From the NCBI GenBank assembly GCA_024742875.1, contig JANSXP010000010.1:91203-155202 (forward strand): a stretch of 64,000 nt of DNA. Reading direction: 5' to 3'. This stretch comes from Planctomycetaceae bacterium (GTDB taxonomy: Bacteria; Planctomycetota; Planctomycetia; Planctomycetales; Planctomycetaceae). Positions within the stretch are counted from its first letter, which is position 1, and the number at the start of each line of letters is the position of its first letter. Positions 53,398 to 63,053 of this stretch are shown one piece after another. A model generated the notes under the pieces. The model made no database searches, was not told where the DNA came from, and was given only the letters and a program-made list of their open reading frames with translations. The position numbers and the translations under genes were made by a program.

Positions 53398-54636
53398 ATG
53401 AAACAACTGATCGCATCCACGGTGGCCATGGTGGTCATTCTGGCCACCATCACACAGACGCACGCTGGCGACTGGGCGCAGTGGCGAGGCCCAAACGGCA
53501 ACAACATCGCGCCCGCCGGTGAACGCATTCCCGTTGAGTGGAGCAGTACAAAGAACGTCTTGTGGAAAGTGAGTGTACCGGGCCGCGGGCACGCCTCGCC
53601 TACGGTGGTCGGAGACCTGATCGTGCTCAGCAGTGCGGAGGAATCCAGTCAGCGTCAGGGCGTGTTCGCTTTCGATCGTCGGACCGGAAAACAGGTCTGG
53701 GCCGAGGTGGTCAACACGGGAGGATTTCCCAAGATTCATCCCAAAAACACGCATGCCTCCGCCACCACCTGCAGCGACGGTCGGCTGATTTTTGCGACCT
53801 TCTGCCACCATCAGACCATTGAAGCGTTCGCCTTTGATCTGTCCGGCAAACTGCAGTGGAAGCGAACTGTCGGCGGCTTCCGACCACAGCAGTATGAATA
53901 CGGCTATGCGGCGTCTCCCACGCTGTACAACGGCACGCTGATTGTCAGCGGTGATACCGATACGGTGGCGTGGCTGAAAGCACTGGACACAAAGACGGGC
54001 CGCATCGTGTGGGAACAGGAACGCCCCCGCAAACTCAACTGGGCGTCGCCCATTATCGCCACTGTGAGCGGTAAAGAGCAGTTGTTCCTGAGCGGTTGCG
54101 AAATGATGGCGGCTTACGATCCGGGCAGCGGCAAGCCGCTGTGGAGCACCCCGTGTTTGACCATGGCCACCTGCGGAACGGCCGTGTGGGACGAAGACAC
54201 TGTGTACGCCAGTGGTGGCTATCCGAAACCGGAAACAGTGGCCGTGAAGGCCGATGGCTCAGGCCGAATTGTGTGGCGCAATCGTGTGAAGTGCTACGAG
54301 CAGTCGATGCTGCTGCACAACGGCTATCTGTATGGATTTTCTGATACCGGTGTGATGTACTGCTGGGAAGCAAAGACCGGTCGAGAAATGTGGAAAGAGC
54401 GACTGCAGGGCCCTGTGTCGGCTTCGCCGATGCTGGTTGGTGACACGATCTATGCCAGCAACGAACGGGGCGTCACGTTTGTCTTTAAAGCCAACCCGCA
54501 GCGGTTTACACCGTTGGCCAGAAATCAGCTGGGGCGGGAGTCCTTTGCCTCGCCGACAGTTGCTGACAACGTTCTGTTCCTGCGTGTCACCGAAGAAGGA
54601 CGCCAGGAGATGCTGTACGCCATCACTGAGCAGTAG
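53398..54636 (+). CDS. Exported PQQ-like beta-propeller protein
   Basis: 412 aa from ATG 53398, with AAGGAAT upstream; the open frame extends to 53128 but overlaps the previous gene. Signal peptide 1-23 (IASTVAMVVILATITQTHA). DWAQWRGPNGNN begins the propeller; blades include SPTVVGDLIVLSS, VFAFDRRTGKQVW, IEAFAFDLSGKLQWKRTVGG, LKALDTKTGRIVWEQE, AAYDPGSGKPLWSTP, YCWEAKTGREMWKERLQGPVSASPMLVGDTIYASNERG. This is the BamB/PQQ-dehydrogenase-like fold, usually without PQQ. Such 'WAQWRGP' proteins are abundant in planctomycetes; role unknown. Confidence 0.92.
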   Translation: MKQLIASTVAMVVILATITQTHAGDWAQWRGPNGNNIAPAGERIPVEWSSTKNVLWKVSVPGRGHASPTVVGDLIVLSSAEESSQRQGVFAFDRRTGKQVWAEVVNTGGFPKIHPKNTHASATTCSDGRLIFATFCHHQTIEAFAFDLSGKLQWKRTVGGFRPQQYEYGYAASPTLYNGTLIVSGDTDTVAWLKALDTKTGRIVWEQERPRKLNWASPIIATVSGKEQLFLSGCEMMAAYDPGSGKPLWSTPCLTMATCGTAVWDEDTVYASGGYPKPETVAVKADGSGRIVWRNRVKCYEQSMLLHNGYLYGFSDTGVMYCWEAKTGREMWKERLQGPVSASPMLVGDTIYASNERGVTFVFKANPQRFTPLARNQLGRESFASPTVADNVLFLRVTEEGRQEMLYAITEQ

Positions 54637-54649
54637 GTGTCAACGAAGA

Positions 54650-56347
54650 TTACTGTCCCACGTCGATCAGGGCCGAGCTGACGCATCCGTGGTTGGCCTG
54701 GGCGGCCGTCGCGCAGAAGTCCGCCAGATAGCCCCGCCTTGGGTTCCGGGGAACCCAGCGGGGCAGGGACGCGCGACGGCGTTCCACTTCGTCAGCGGCG
54801 ACGTTCAGCTCGATGGTGCCAGCCACCAGGTCAAAGGAAATCTGATCGCCGTCGGCCACGCAGGCGATGGGGCCCCCCACAGCCGCCTCGGGAGCGCAGT
54901 GCACTCCGATGGCCCCGTGCGAGACACCGGAAACCCGCGTGTCAGAAATGAAGGCCACTTTCCCGTCCAGTTCCGGCACTGCCAGCGCAGCGGTGGCCAC
55001 CAGCACTTCCGGCATGCCGGAAGCGACCGGTCCCCAGTAACGCAGCACAATCACACTGCCGGGCTGAATGCGTCGTTCTTCAACGGCCGTGACGATATCA
55101 CGCGGATCGTCAAAGCAGACGGCGGTTCCCGTGAATCGGGGTTCGTCCATACTCGATACTTTGAAGACGATGCCGTCCGGGGCCAGGCTGCCAAAGCAAA
55201 CCTGCATGTCGGCAAAGGGCTTGAAGCAGTTTTCACGCGGCACAATCAGGGGCTGATCAGCTGGTGGCGGTGGGACGTCCGCAAGGTTGTCGGCCAGCGT
55301 GCGCCCGGTCACTGTCAGGCAGTCACCGTCCAGCAGGCCGGCGTCCAGCAGGTGTTTGAGCAGCAGTGGCGTACCGCCGATGCGATGCAGATCGACCATG
55401 GTGCCGCTGCCACGGGGCGCAAAACTGCAAAGTACGGGCGTGTTACGAAAGATCTGCTGCAGGTCGTGTAGTGTGAAATCCACCTCGGCTTCGCGGGCCA
55501 GCGCCAGCAAATGCAGCACGCCGTTGGTGGACCCACCAGCGGCAGCAATGGAAACGGCGGCGTTGCGAAATGCGGCTGGCGTGAGAATGTCGCGGGGACG
55601 AATGTTGTGTTCCAGCAGGTGGCGGATGGCCTCACCGGCTGCGCGGCACTCGTCTCGTTTGGCCGGGTCAATGGCGGGAATGGAACTGCTGGCAGGCAGC
55701 ATCAGACCGATGGCTTCCAGTGCAATGCCCCAGGTGTTGAAGGAGGCGGCGATCCCGCAGCCGCCGGGACCTGGACAGGCGGTTTTTAGAATTGCATCGC
55801 CCTCTTCTTCAGTCATGGCCCCCACAGACACCGCCGCCTGGGAGTCGTACACATCCAGAATGGTGACGTCTTTGCCGTTGTGGCAGCCCGGCATGATGCT
55901 GCCGCCGCTGATGACCAGCCCCGGATAGTTGGTCCGTGCCAGGGCCATCGCGAACCCGGGGCCGTTCTTGTCGCAGTGATGCAGGCCCACGAGCGCATCA
56001 TAACAGTGAGCGGTCACGACACACTCGGCACTGTTGGCGATCAGATTGCGGGACGGCAGGCTGGCATTACCGCCTTCGTGTCCCTGGGAAAGATTGTCGC
56101 TCACGCCAGGAGTGCCGAAGGGGAACGCCAGCATGTCAACCGCTTCGCAGCCTGCCTTGATCTGCGTGGCCAGTTCGTAGGCGTGGACGTTGCACGTGTT
56201 GCCTTCCAGCAGTGGCACGCCGATGCCGATCTGCGGTTTCGGAAAATCGGCCCCGTCCATACCGATGGCGTAGTAAAAAGCCGTCACGCCTTTTTGCCAC
56301 CCGTCAGTGAGCTGTTTGCTGTTCCAGTTGAGATTGTGATCAGACAT
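54650..56347 (-). CDS. ilvD: Dihydroxy-acid dehydratase (IlvD/Edd family)
   Basis: 565 aa from ATG 56347 (MSDHNLNWNSKQL); upstream frame to 56491 rejected as it overlaps the DUF1080 gene. Iron-sulfur dehydratase that makes the branched-chain 2-oxo acids. Cluster-type cysteines: GNTCNVH (Cys52), GLHHCDKNGPG (Cys125) and TACPGPGGCGIAASFNTWG (Cys191/Cys197); also GGSIMPGCHNGKD, ISDTRVSGVSHGAIGVHCAPEAAVGGPIA. 6-phosphogluconate dehydratase (Edd) belongs to the same family, so an Edd or sugar-acid dehydratase role cannot be excluded. It is a singleton; no other ilv gene is near. Follows the DUF1080 gene by 70 bases in the same direction. Confidence 0.93.
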   Translation of the reverse strand: MSDHNLNWNSKQLTDGWQKGVTAFYYAIGMDGADFPKPQIGIGVPLLEGNTCNVHAYELATQIKAGCEAVDMLAFPFGTPGVSDNLSQGHEGGNASLPSRNLIANSAECVVTAHCYDALVGLHHCDKNGPGFAMALARTNYPGLVISGGSIMPGCHNGKDVTILDVYDSQAAVSVGAMTEEEGDAILKTACPGPGGCGIAASFNTWGIALEAIGLMLPASSSIPAIDPAKRDECRAAGEAIRHLLEHNIRPRDILTPAAFRNAAVSIAAAGGSTNGVLHLLALAREAEVDFTLHDLQQIFRNTPVLCSFAPRGSGTMVDLHRIGGTPLLLKHLLDAGLLDGDCLTVTGRTLADNLADVPPPPADQPLIVPRENCFKPFADMQVCFGSLAPDGIVFKVSSMDEPRFTGTAVCFDDPRDIVTAVEERRIQPGSVIVLRYWGPVASGMPEVLVATAALAVPELDGKVAFISDTRVSGVSHGAIGVHCAPEAAVGGPIACVADGDQISFDLVAGTIELNVAADEVERRRASLPRWVPRNPRRGYLADFCATAAQANHGCVSSALIDVGQ

Positions 56348-56417
56348 GAGGGGCTTCTGTGCAATGGCGCCACAAATGATGTGTAAGTCGGGCGCGGCGG
56401 GATAAACGGTGTGAGCG

Positions 56418-57095
56418 CTACGGGAGTTCTCGAATTCGGATATTGCGGTACCAGGCTTCGCCGGGAGGGCCGCCATGGATCTGCAGGGCAATGTGGCCGG
56501 TCAGGGGGATGTCCTTGTCCGTTTCTGTGTAGTCGACTGTCTGCTTGCCATTAATCCACAGTTGAATCCGCGGGCCTTCACAGCGAATGCGGTAGTCATT
56601 CCAGTCTTCTTTTTTCAGCAGGGGCATCAGTTTTTCCAGATCCGGTCCGGCCAGAACCTTCCGCCGACGCGACTCGTCGTACAGTGCGCCCCAGTATCTG
56701 CCGCCCAGATCCGCCTGATAGCCAATCATCTCGTGGTGGTCAGGGATTCGCTGACTGCGAATCTGAATGCCGGCATTGGTTTTTTCTCCCAGTAGTTTGA
56801 ACTGCAGTCGCAATTCGAAATCCTTGAAGTCACCTTCGTGACGGAGGAAATAGTTGTGTGGGATCTTTTCCTGCAGCTGTCCGCCAACGACTGCCTGCTG
56901 CTCAAGGCGAAAAACGGTCATGTCCCCGTCCCATCCGGTCGTCGCCTGACCGTCGAACAGGCGTCGGAATCCTGCCTCCACCGCTGGGCGACTGTTGTCA
57001 GTGAGGTGTTGATCGTCCGCCCTGGTCGATACAGTGAGCGTTAGTGTCAACACGATCAGGCAGATCGGAGTGGTTACCGGGATACGAGTTGGCAT
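56418..57095 (-). CDS. Secreted DUF1080 (3-keto-disaccharide hydrolase-like) protein
   Basis: 225 aa, ATG 57095 with GGAG upstream. Signal peptide 1-26 (CLIVLTLTLTVSTRA). The mature part is the DUF1080 jelly roll: GFRRLFDGQATTGWDGD, FLRHEGDFKDFELRLQFKLLGEKTNAGIQIRS, MIGYQADLGGRYWGALYDESRRRKVLA, WNDYRIRCEGPRIQLWINGKQTVDYTETD, GHIALQIHGGPPGEAWYRNIRIREL. Members are secreted 3-keto-glycoside hydrolases or carbohydrate binders, very frequent in planctomycetes. The catalytic role for this copy is unproven. Confidence 0.93.
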   Translation of the reverse strand: MPTRIPVTTPICLIVLTLTLTVSTRADDQHLTDNSRPAVEAGFRRLFDGQATTGWDGDMTVFRLEQQAVVGGQLQEKIPHNYFLRHEGDFKDFELRLQFKLLGEKTNAGIQIRSQRIPDHHEMIGYQADLGGRYWGALYDESRRRKVLAGPDLEKLMPLLKKEDWNDYRIRCEGPRIQLWINGKQTVDYTETDKDIPLTGHIALQIHGGPPGEAWYRNIRIRELP

Positions 57096-57562
57096 GGGGA
57101 CTCCACGTGGAAATGGTGAGGAACTGGAGCGGAACGGAGGAGAGCGGGCGACGGGCAGGGCATGCAGTGCAACTGTCGCTGTTGCTCAAGTTAACGACAC
57201 GCGGTGAGCGACGCGACCGAGGCGAAGGTACACACTGGGTGAATCGGGCGCAGCCTTCGTCGTGCAGACGCTGCTGTGCAGCCAGTTCGGTCAGACTGGA
57301 TCAGGCACCCGGCAAATGTGCTGCGTGAGTCACAATCAACCGCAGTCGTAACGCGACCCTGCCGTGGGATGTGTCAACGGGGCGCGTGCGCGCGCACGAA
57401 CTCACGTTAAGTGGGCTCAGAAAGCAGGCGCCCGGCCATCGGTGTCCCGCCCCATCATGGTTGGCGGAAGTGCGGTCGCGGCAGGCCAGCATCCGGGAAT
57501 GATCCTGAGACGGCGGGAAAACGCTGGTTGTGCGGCGTTGCTGTCGCAGGGGACGCTGTGAC
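57096..57562. other. Intergenic, 467 bp
   Basis: Between the DUF1080 gene and a small gene. A 14-base perfect palindrome CGTGCGCGCGCACG lies at 57385-57398. No gene or tRNA recognised. Confidence 0.5.
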
Positions 57563-57757
57563 TCAGACCAGAACCGGTTCTTCGTTGCCGGTTTCGCTCG
57601 TGTGCAGGGCTTCGCTGTTCAGTTCGGCCAGTTCCTGTCCATCAGGTCCTTCAATTTCGAGGACGGCGGCTTCGCCTTCAATCTCCAGCAGGGTGATGGT
57701 GTAAGCACCGAGTCGAATGGACTCACCGGCGGACAGATCGAACTGATGGTTATTCAT
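57563..57757 (-). CDS. Small beta-rich hypothetical protein
   Basis: 64 aa from ATG 57757 (an upstream GTG/ATG frame to 57793 is possible). MNNHQFDLSAGESIRLGAYTITLLEIEGEAAVLEIEGPDGQEL: a short beta-rich chain with the spacing GESIRLG..TITLLEIEG, faintly like the start of CsrA-type RNA binders, but the CsrA C-terminal pattern is missing. Role unknown. It might also be a small SH3-like domain. Confidence in coding is moderate as it has a sensible amphipathic strand pattern. Confidence 0.55.
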   Translation of the reverse strand: MNNHQFDLSAGESIRLGAYTITLLEIEGEAAVLEIEGPDGQELAELNSEALHTSETGNEEPVLV

Positions 57758-58189
57758 GAGCCAAACCGTTTCCAATGGGGAACGCTCGAACATTGTCTGG
57801 GAGCAACAAAGTGAAGTCGAGCGGCGAAGTAGAAGGACAAGCTGGTGGTGTGATTTTCAGACCGATTAAGAGTGAGGCAGAAGAAACTGCCAACCGGCGA
57901 AACAGAAATCAGCCAGCTACGGTGGTGGGCAATTTATAATGCTGGACCAAATACGCGACAATCCGGAACTCGAATCATGTTAAAAGTTCACGAGACCTTT
58001 CTGAGATTCATTTTTTTTGTTTCGATTGACTTGCAACCTCAACAGCCAACCGCTTTCCGGCTGGTGAACCCACTTTCGCAGACCTGACGGTCGTAGGAAT
58101 GGAGGTGGCAAAGTACAACTCGGCGGAGGTCGCCCGTTTCGTCCGCGACGATGCCGCCGTTTTTTTGACCCTTAAGATCTTCACCGCCC
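57758..58189. other. Divergent spacer, 432 bp
   Basis: Separates the small gene (minus) and the M3 peptidase (plus). AT-rich part at 57940-58020 includes a run of T (ATTTTTTTTG) that may be promoter-proximal. No clear gene. Confidence 0.45.
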
Positions 58190-60277
58190 ATGAGTGACAC
58201 CAACCCATTGCTTCGTGCTTCCGGTCTGCCGGCTTTCGATGTGATTCAGCCGGAACACGTCGGTCCGGCCGTAAGTGAAATTCTGAAACTGTCCGCCGTC
58301 TATCTGGATGAGGCGGAAAGCGCTACGCCAGGTGACTGGGATGCTCTGATGGGACCCATGGCGAAGATTGATCTGCTGTTCGAGTATGGCTGGTCACCTG
58401 TCAGTCATCTGATGGGGGTTGCCAACAGTGACGAACTGCGCGCCGCTCATGAAGCCGCACTGCCTGAGATCGTGCAGTTCAGTTTGAAGATGAAGCAAAG
58501 CCGCGCCCTGTACGATCGGTTTGTGGCCATTCGAGAGTCGGACGGCTTTGACGATCTGGACAGTGCGAAGCAGCGGATTGTGCTCAAGTCCATTCAATCG
58601 GCCGAGCAGGCGGGGATTGCTCTGGAGTCAGAGCAGCAGGAGCGTTTCAACGAAATTGCTCAGCGGATGTCTCAACTCGGTTCGGATTTCTCGAACAACG
58701 TGCTGGACGAAACGAAAGCGTGGTTTCTGGATATCACCGACGCGGCTGATGCGGAAGGTCTGCCGGACAGTTACCGGTCGATGGCGGCAGCCGCGTGGGC
58801 TGCCGCAGACGACACCCCCGATGATGCCACCGCGGATGCTGTCGGTGGCCCATGGCGGATCAAACTGGACGCCCCCAGTTTCGGCCCTTTTATGGAACAC
58901 TGCCGCAATTCGTCACTGCGGGAAGCCGCTTATCGTGCCTACGTCACCCGCGCGTCGAGCGGCGATCGTGACAACTCGTCCCTGATCGCAGAGATCCTCT
59001 CGCTCCGCAAAGAGCAGTGCGACCTGCTGGGATACGAACACTATGCCGCGCTGAGTCTGTCCCGGAAAATGGCCGACAGTGTGTCGGCCGTGCAGCAGAT
59101 GTTTGACGAGCTGCTGTCCGCGTCTCTGGAAGGGGGACGCCGGGAACTGGCGGAAATCACGGAACTGGCCAACAGCAGCGGTCACGACGGGACGCTGGCT
59201 CACTGGGATGTCAGTTTCTGGGCCGAGCGGCTCAGAGAACAGCGGTATTCGTTCACTGACGAAGAACTGCGCCCCTATTTTTCACTGGAGCGGGTGCTGG
59301 ACGGACTCTTTGGTTTGTGTCACCGGCTGTTTGGAATTTCCGTCACAGATGCCACGGACAAGGCGCCGGTCTGGCATTCGGATGTTCGCTATTTTGAAGT
59401 CTTCAATGAGCAGGATCAGCAGATTGCCGGCTTCTATCTGGATCCGTATTCGCGTCCGGAGAACAAGCGGGGCGGCGCGTGGATGGACGACTGCATTGGG
59501 CGCATGGTGGATGGCGACCTGGTGCGGCTGCCCGTTGCCCATTTGGTCTGCAACGGCACACCTCCGGTGGGCGAGCGTCCGTCGCTGATGACGTTTCGGG
59601 AAGTGGAAACTTTGTTCCATGAATTTGGGCACGGTCTGCAGCACATGATGACCACCGTGGATCTGCGGGACGCGGCCGGCATTTCGGGAGTGGAGTGGGA
59701 CGCCGTAGAACTGCCCAGTCAGTTCATGGAAAACTGGTGCTACCACAAGCCAACTCTGCTGGGGATGGCCGTGCATTACGAGACGGGCGAAGTCCTGCCG
59801 GATGATCTGTACGAAAAAATCTGTCGTGCCCGCACGTACCGCGCTGCGTCGGCCATGTTGCGTCAGCTGCAGTTTGGCATGACCGATATGACGCTGCATT
59901 CTTCTTTTGATCCGGCTGGTTCGGCGACCGTTTTTGATGTTCATGCCGACATCACACAGAAGACATCCCCCATGCCCCCGTTTCCGGAAGGGAGATTCCT
60001 GTGTTCGTTTCAGCACATTTTTGCGGGTGGTTATGCGGCCGGATATTACAGTTACAAATGGGCCGAAGTGTTGAGCGCCGATGCGTTTGCTGCTTTTGAA
60101 GAAGCGGGGCTGGATGACGAATCCGCGGTTGCCGAAACGGGCCGTCGGTTTCGTGACACCGTGCTGGGGCTCGGCGGCAGTCGGCACCCCATGGAGATCT
60201 ATCGACAGTTTCGCGGGCGAGAACCCAACACCCAGGCACTGCTGCGACACAACGGGCTGCTGCCGGCAAATTCGTAA
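58190..60277 (+). CDS. M3 family oligopeptidase (OpdA/PrlC-like)
   Basis: 695 aa, cytosolic zinc metallopeptidase that cleaves small peptides. The zinc motif HEFGH is at 477-481 (LFHEFGHGLQHM), with the third ligand Glu in the following GVEWDAVELPSQFMENW. Other stretches: DLYEKICRARTYRAASAMLRQLQFGMTDM, FQHIFAGGYAAGYYSYKWAEVLSADAF, LGGSRHPMEIYRQFRGREP. Length about 680-700 aa matches oligopeptidase A. It starts a possible run with sthA (69-base gap) and the ThiO-like gene. Confidence 0.95.
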   Translation: MSDTNPLLRASGLPAFDVIQPEHVGPAVSEILKLSAVYLDEAESATPGDWDALMGPMAKIDLLFEYGWSPVSHLMGVANSDELRAAHEAALPEIVQFSLKMKQSRALYDRFVAIRESDGFDDLDSAKQRIVLKSIQSAEQAGIALESEQQERFNEIAQRMSQLGSDFSNNVLDETKAWFLDITDAADAEGLPDSYRSMAAAAWAAADDTPDDATADAVGGPWRIKLDAPSFGPFMEHCRNSSLREAAYRAYVTRASSGDRDNSSLIAEILSLRKEQCDLLGYEHYAALSLSRKMADSVSAVQQMFDELLSASLEGGRRELAEITELANSSGHDGTLAHWDVSFWAERLREQRYSFTDEELRPYFSLERVLDGLFGLCHRLFGISVTDATDKAPVWHSDVRYFEVFNEQDQQIAGFYLDPYSRPENKRGGAWMDDCIGRMVDGDLVRLPVAHLVCNGTPPVGERPSLMTFREVETLFHEFGHGLQHMMTTVDLRDAAGISGVEWDAVELPSQFMENWCYHKPTLLGMAVHYETGEVLPDDLYEKICRARTYRAASAMLRQLQFGMTDMTLHSSFDPAGSATVFDVHADITQKTSPMPPFPEGRFLCSFQHIFAGGYAAGYYSYKWAEVLSADAFAAFEEAGLDDESAVAETGRRFRDTVLGLGGSRHPMEIYRQFRGREPNTQALLRHNGLLPANS

Positions 60278-60346
60278 ACACACCGATGTCTTTGCAGGAC
60301 GACACGACAATCGTGCGTCACCGAGAGGCCAACAGGCAGATTTAAT

Positions 60347-61771
60347 ATGAGTGAAAAGGAAACAAACCCCATCCAGGCGGATCAGTCTTTTGACGTGATC
60401 GTGCTGGGTACAGGTCCCGGCGGCGAGGGTGCTGCCATGGAGGCGACCAAGCAGGGCCGCAATGTCGCGGTGGTGGAAAAACAGCCACGTATTGGCGGCA
60501 ACTGCACACATCTGGGCACGATTCCCAGTAAGTCACTGAGAACCGCCATTTACCGGGTGATGGAACTGCGGAGCACTCCCGAGTTTCGTCAGCTGGGGAT
60601 CGACGTGGACATCGGTTTTCGGGAACTGCGTCAAAGTGCGCAGTCCGTGATCGAAAAACAGGTGCAGATGCGGACCGGATTCTATGACCGCAACGATGTG
60701 CAGGTGTATCAGGGAGTGGGCGCGTTTCTGGATGAACACCACGTTGAGGTGACTCAGGCCGACGGCTCCACGATTGTGCTCAGGGCGGATGCGTTCGTGA
60801 TTGCCACCGGCTCTCGACCGTATCGCCCTCCCAATGTGGACTTCACACATCCGCGGATTTTTGACAGCGACACCATCCTGGGACTGCCGGAAACTCCCCG
60901 GTCGATGACGATTTATGGCGCTGGCGTCATCGGCTGCGAATACGGATCCATGTTTCGCAATTTGGGCGTCAAGATGAACCTGGTGAACACTCGGGCCAAC
61001 CTGCTGGAGTTTCTGGACGACGAAATCTGCGACGCGCTATCCTACCATCTGCGCGATACGGGCGTGCGGCTGCGTCACAACGAGCAGTTTGATCATGTGG
61101 AGATGTTTGATGATCATGTCATCGTGCACCTGAAGTCCGGCAAACGCCTCAAGTCGGACTGCCTGCTGTGGGCCAATGGTCGCTCGGGCAACACGGAGGA
61201 GCTGTGTCTGGATCGCATTGGCATCACGCCCAATCATCGCGGACAGATTGAAGTGAACGAGCAGTTCCAGTCTGAGATTCCACACATCTATGCCGTGGGC
61301 GACGTCATCGGCCCACCCGCGCTGGCCAGTGCGGCCTATGTGCAGGGGCGATCGGCTGCCCGGCATCTGGGCAACCAGGAGTCGATGGGCATTGACATGG
61401 CGCTGGTGCCCACCGGCATCTACACCAGTCCGGAGATCAGCTCCATTGGCAAGACCGAACGTCAGCTGACCGAGGAATGCATTCCTTACGAGGTGGGGCA
61501 TTCGATGTTTAAGAGTCTGGCTCGCGCTCAGATCATGGGGCGAGCGGTGGGCATGCTCAAGCTGCTGTTTCACCGGGACACGCTGGAGATTCTCGGCGTG
61601 CACTGCTTCGGCATTAACGCTTCAGAGATTATCCACATCGGCCAGGCCATCATGGCGCAGGAAGGATCGGCCAACTCGCTGCATTACTTTATGAATACCA
61701 CGTTCAACTACCCCACGATGGCCGAAGCTTATCGGGTGGCGGCACTGAACGGCTACAACCGCATCTTTTAG
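60347..61771 (+). CDS. sthA: Soluble pyridine nucleotide transhydrogenase
   Basis: 474 aa; flavoprotein exchanging hydride between NADPH and NAD. FAD motif [21 protein letters not shown] near residue 18; the disulfide-like place of this group reads [16 protein letters not shown] with only one Cys (Cys53) and Thr58, as in SthA and unlike lipoamide dehydrogenases; NAD motif [51 protein letters not shown]-terminal [20 protein letters not shown]. The absence of the CxxxxC pair is a normal SthA trait. Cytosolic. Confidence 0.95.
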   Translation: MSEKETNPIQADQSFDVIVLGTGPGGEGAAMEATKQGRNVAVVEKQPRIGGNCTHLGTIPSKSLRTAIYRVMELRSTPEFRQLGIDVDIGFRELRQSAQSVIEKQVQMRTGFYDRNDVQVYQGVGAFLDEHHVEVTQADGSTIVLRADAFVIATGSRPYRPPNVDFTHPRIFDSDTILGLPETPRSMTIYGAGVIGCEYGSMFRNLGVKMNLVNTRANLLEFLDDEICDALSYHLRDTGVRLRHNEQFDHVEMFDDHVIVHLKSGKRLKSDCLLWANGRSGNTEELCLDRIGITPNHRGQIEVNEQFQSEIPHIYAVGDVIGPPALASAAYVQGRSAARHLGNQESMGIDMALVPTGIYTSPEISSIGKTERQLTEECIPYEVGHSMFKSLARAQIMGRAVGMLKLLFHRDTLEILGVHCFGINASEIIHIGQAIMAQEGSANSLHYFMNTTFNYPTMAEAYRVAALNGYNRIF

Positions 61772-61821
61772 CAGGTGCGGCAGACGCTGCTAACGCATCT
61801 GCCTGCCTGTTGGCAATTGCT

Positions 61822-62997
61822 GTGAACTCGACTGACGTATTGATTATTGGTGGCGGAGTCTCCGGACTGACGACGGCGTGGTATCTGTCTGCGGCTGGCG
61901 TGTCAGTGACCCTTGTCGACCGGCGTGACGTCGGGCGGGAAGCCTCCTGGGCGGGAGCCGGGATGTTGCCGCCGGGCAATCCGGATCGAGCCAGCACACC
62001 CGAAGCGCGACTGCGATCGTACAGTCATCAGTTGTGGGATCAGTTATCCGCAGAGCTGGCCGATCGTACGGGCATTGACAACGGCTATCGCCGCTGCGGC
62101 GCTGTGGAACTGAGAGCGGGGCTGTCGTCGGACGTTTCGAGTCGTGCATCTGAATCGCGTGAGTCCACTGACAATGCTGGAGGGCCCGACGGGCCACTCG
62201 AAGCGTGGCAGCAGGAGTGTCTTTCACTGCAGCCGCTGAATCGTACTCAGCTGGAACGATACGTGCCTGGTCTGCATCCGGATCATCAGCAGGGCGTCTA
62301 TCTTCCGGACTTTGGACAGGTCAGAAATCCGCGTCACCTGAAGGCACTGGCCATGGCGTGTCGCAACGCGGGCGTCGAGATCATTGAAGGCTGTGAAACC
62401 ATCCGCCTGCAGGACGACGGACGGGGCAGGGCCGTAGTGCAGTCAGCCGACCGCCGCTTCCAGTGTGATCGCGTTTGTGTGACGGCAGGTGCCTGGACGT
62501 CAGAACTGCTGCAGCCGCTGCGGCTGTCAATTCCCGTGACACCGATGCGCGGCCAGATGTTGCAGCTGAAAGTGGAGCAGCTGCCGTTTCGCTGCGTCAT
62601 CGAACAGGGGCTGCGGTACCTTGTTCCGCGGGCGGACGGCCTGATTCTGGTGGGCTCTACGATGGAAGCGACAGGATTCGAAAAGAAGACGACCGCCCAG
62701 GAAGTGGCCGGCCTCATTCAGTTTGCTCAGTCGCTGGTGCCCGAACTGGGCCGCGCCGAGCTGGTGCGCTGCTGGGCGGGTCTGCGGCCTGCCTCACCCG
62801 AGGAACTGCCGTATCTGGGACAGGTGCCAGGCTTCGAAAATCTGATGGTGGCGGCCGGCCATTTTCGATCGGGCCTGCAGATGTCACCAGGCACCGGAGC
62901 CATTATGGCGAACCTGCTGCTGGGCCGCCCGCCGGCGATTGATCTGACGGGCCTGGAATTTGCGCGTTGCCTCACGCCCCACGAGAATGCGGGGTGA
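61822..62997 (+). CDS. thiO: Glycine-oxidase-like FAD-dependent oxidoreductase
   Basis: About 391 aa. GTG 61822 gives [19 protein letters not shown] 61810 would add four residues; neither has a good ribosome site. FAD-binding [42 protein letters not shown] is the ThiO pattern. Then [97 protein letters not shown]. ThiO oxidises glycine to an imine for thiazole synthesis in the thiamine pathway. Other D-amino acid oxidase family members are possible, since no other thi gene is close. Follows sthA by about 50 bases. Confidence 0.88.
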   Translation: MNSTDVLIIGGGVSGLTTAWYLSAAGVSVTLVDRRDVGREASWAGAGMLPPGNPDRASTPEARLRSYSHQLWDQLSAELADRTGIDNGYRRCGAVELRAGLSSDVSSRASESRESTDNAGGPDGPLEAWQQECLSLQPLNRTQLERYVPGLHPDHQQGVYLPDFGQVRNPRHLKALAMACRNAGVEIIEGCETIRLQDDGRGRAVVQSADRRFQCDRVCVTAGAWTSELLQPLRLSIPVTPMRGQMLQLKVEQLPFRCVIEQGLRYLVPRADGLILVGSTMEATGFEKKTTAQEVAGLIQFAQSLVPELGRAELVRCWAGLRPASPEELPYLGQVPGFENLMVAAGHFRSGLQMSPGTGAIMANLLLGRPPAIDLTGLEFARCLTPHENAG

Positions 62998-63053
62998 TCG
63001 TCGGCCAGGTTCCGCCTGCGGGTGTCCGACGAGTGGTGTCCGCAGCACTACAC

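Noticed and set aside
57385..57398. Perfect 14-base palindrome CGTGCGCGCGCACG
   Set aside because: Simple alternating CG run; expected at times in GC-rich DNA, no neighbouring operator-like pair.
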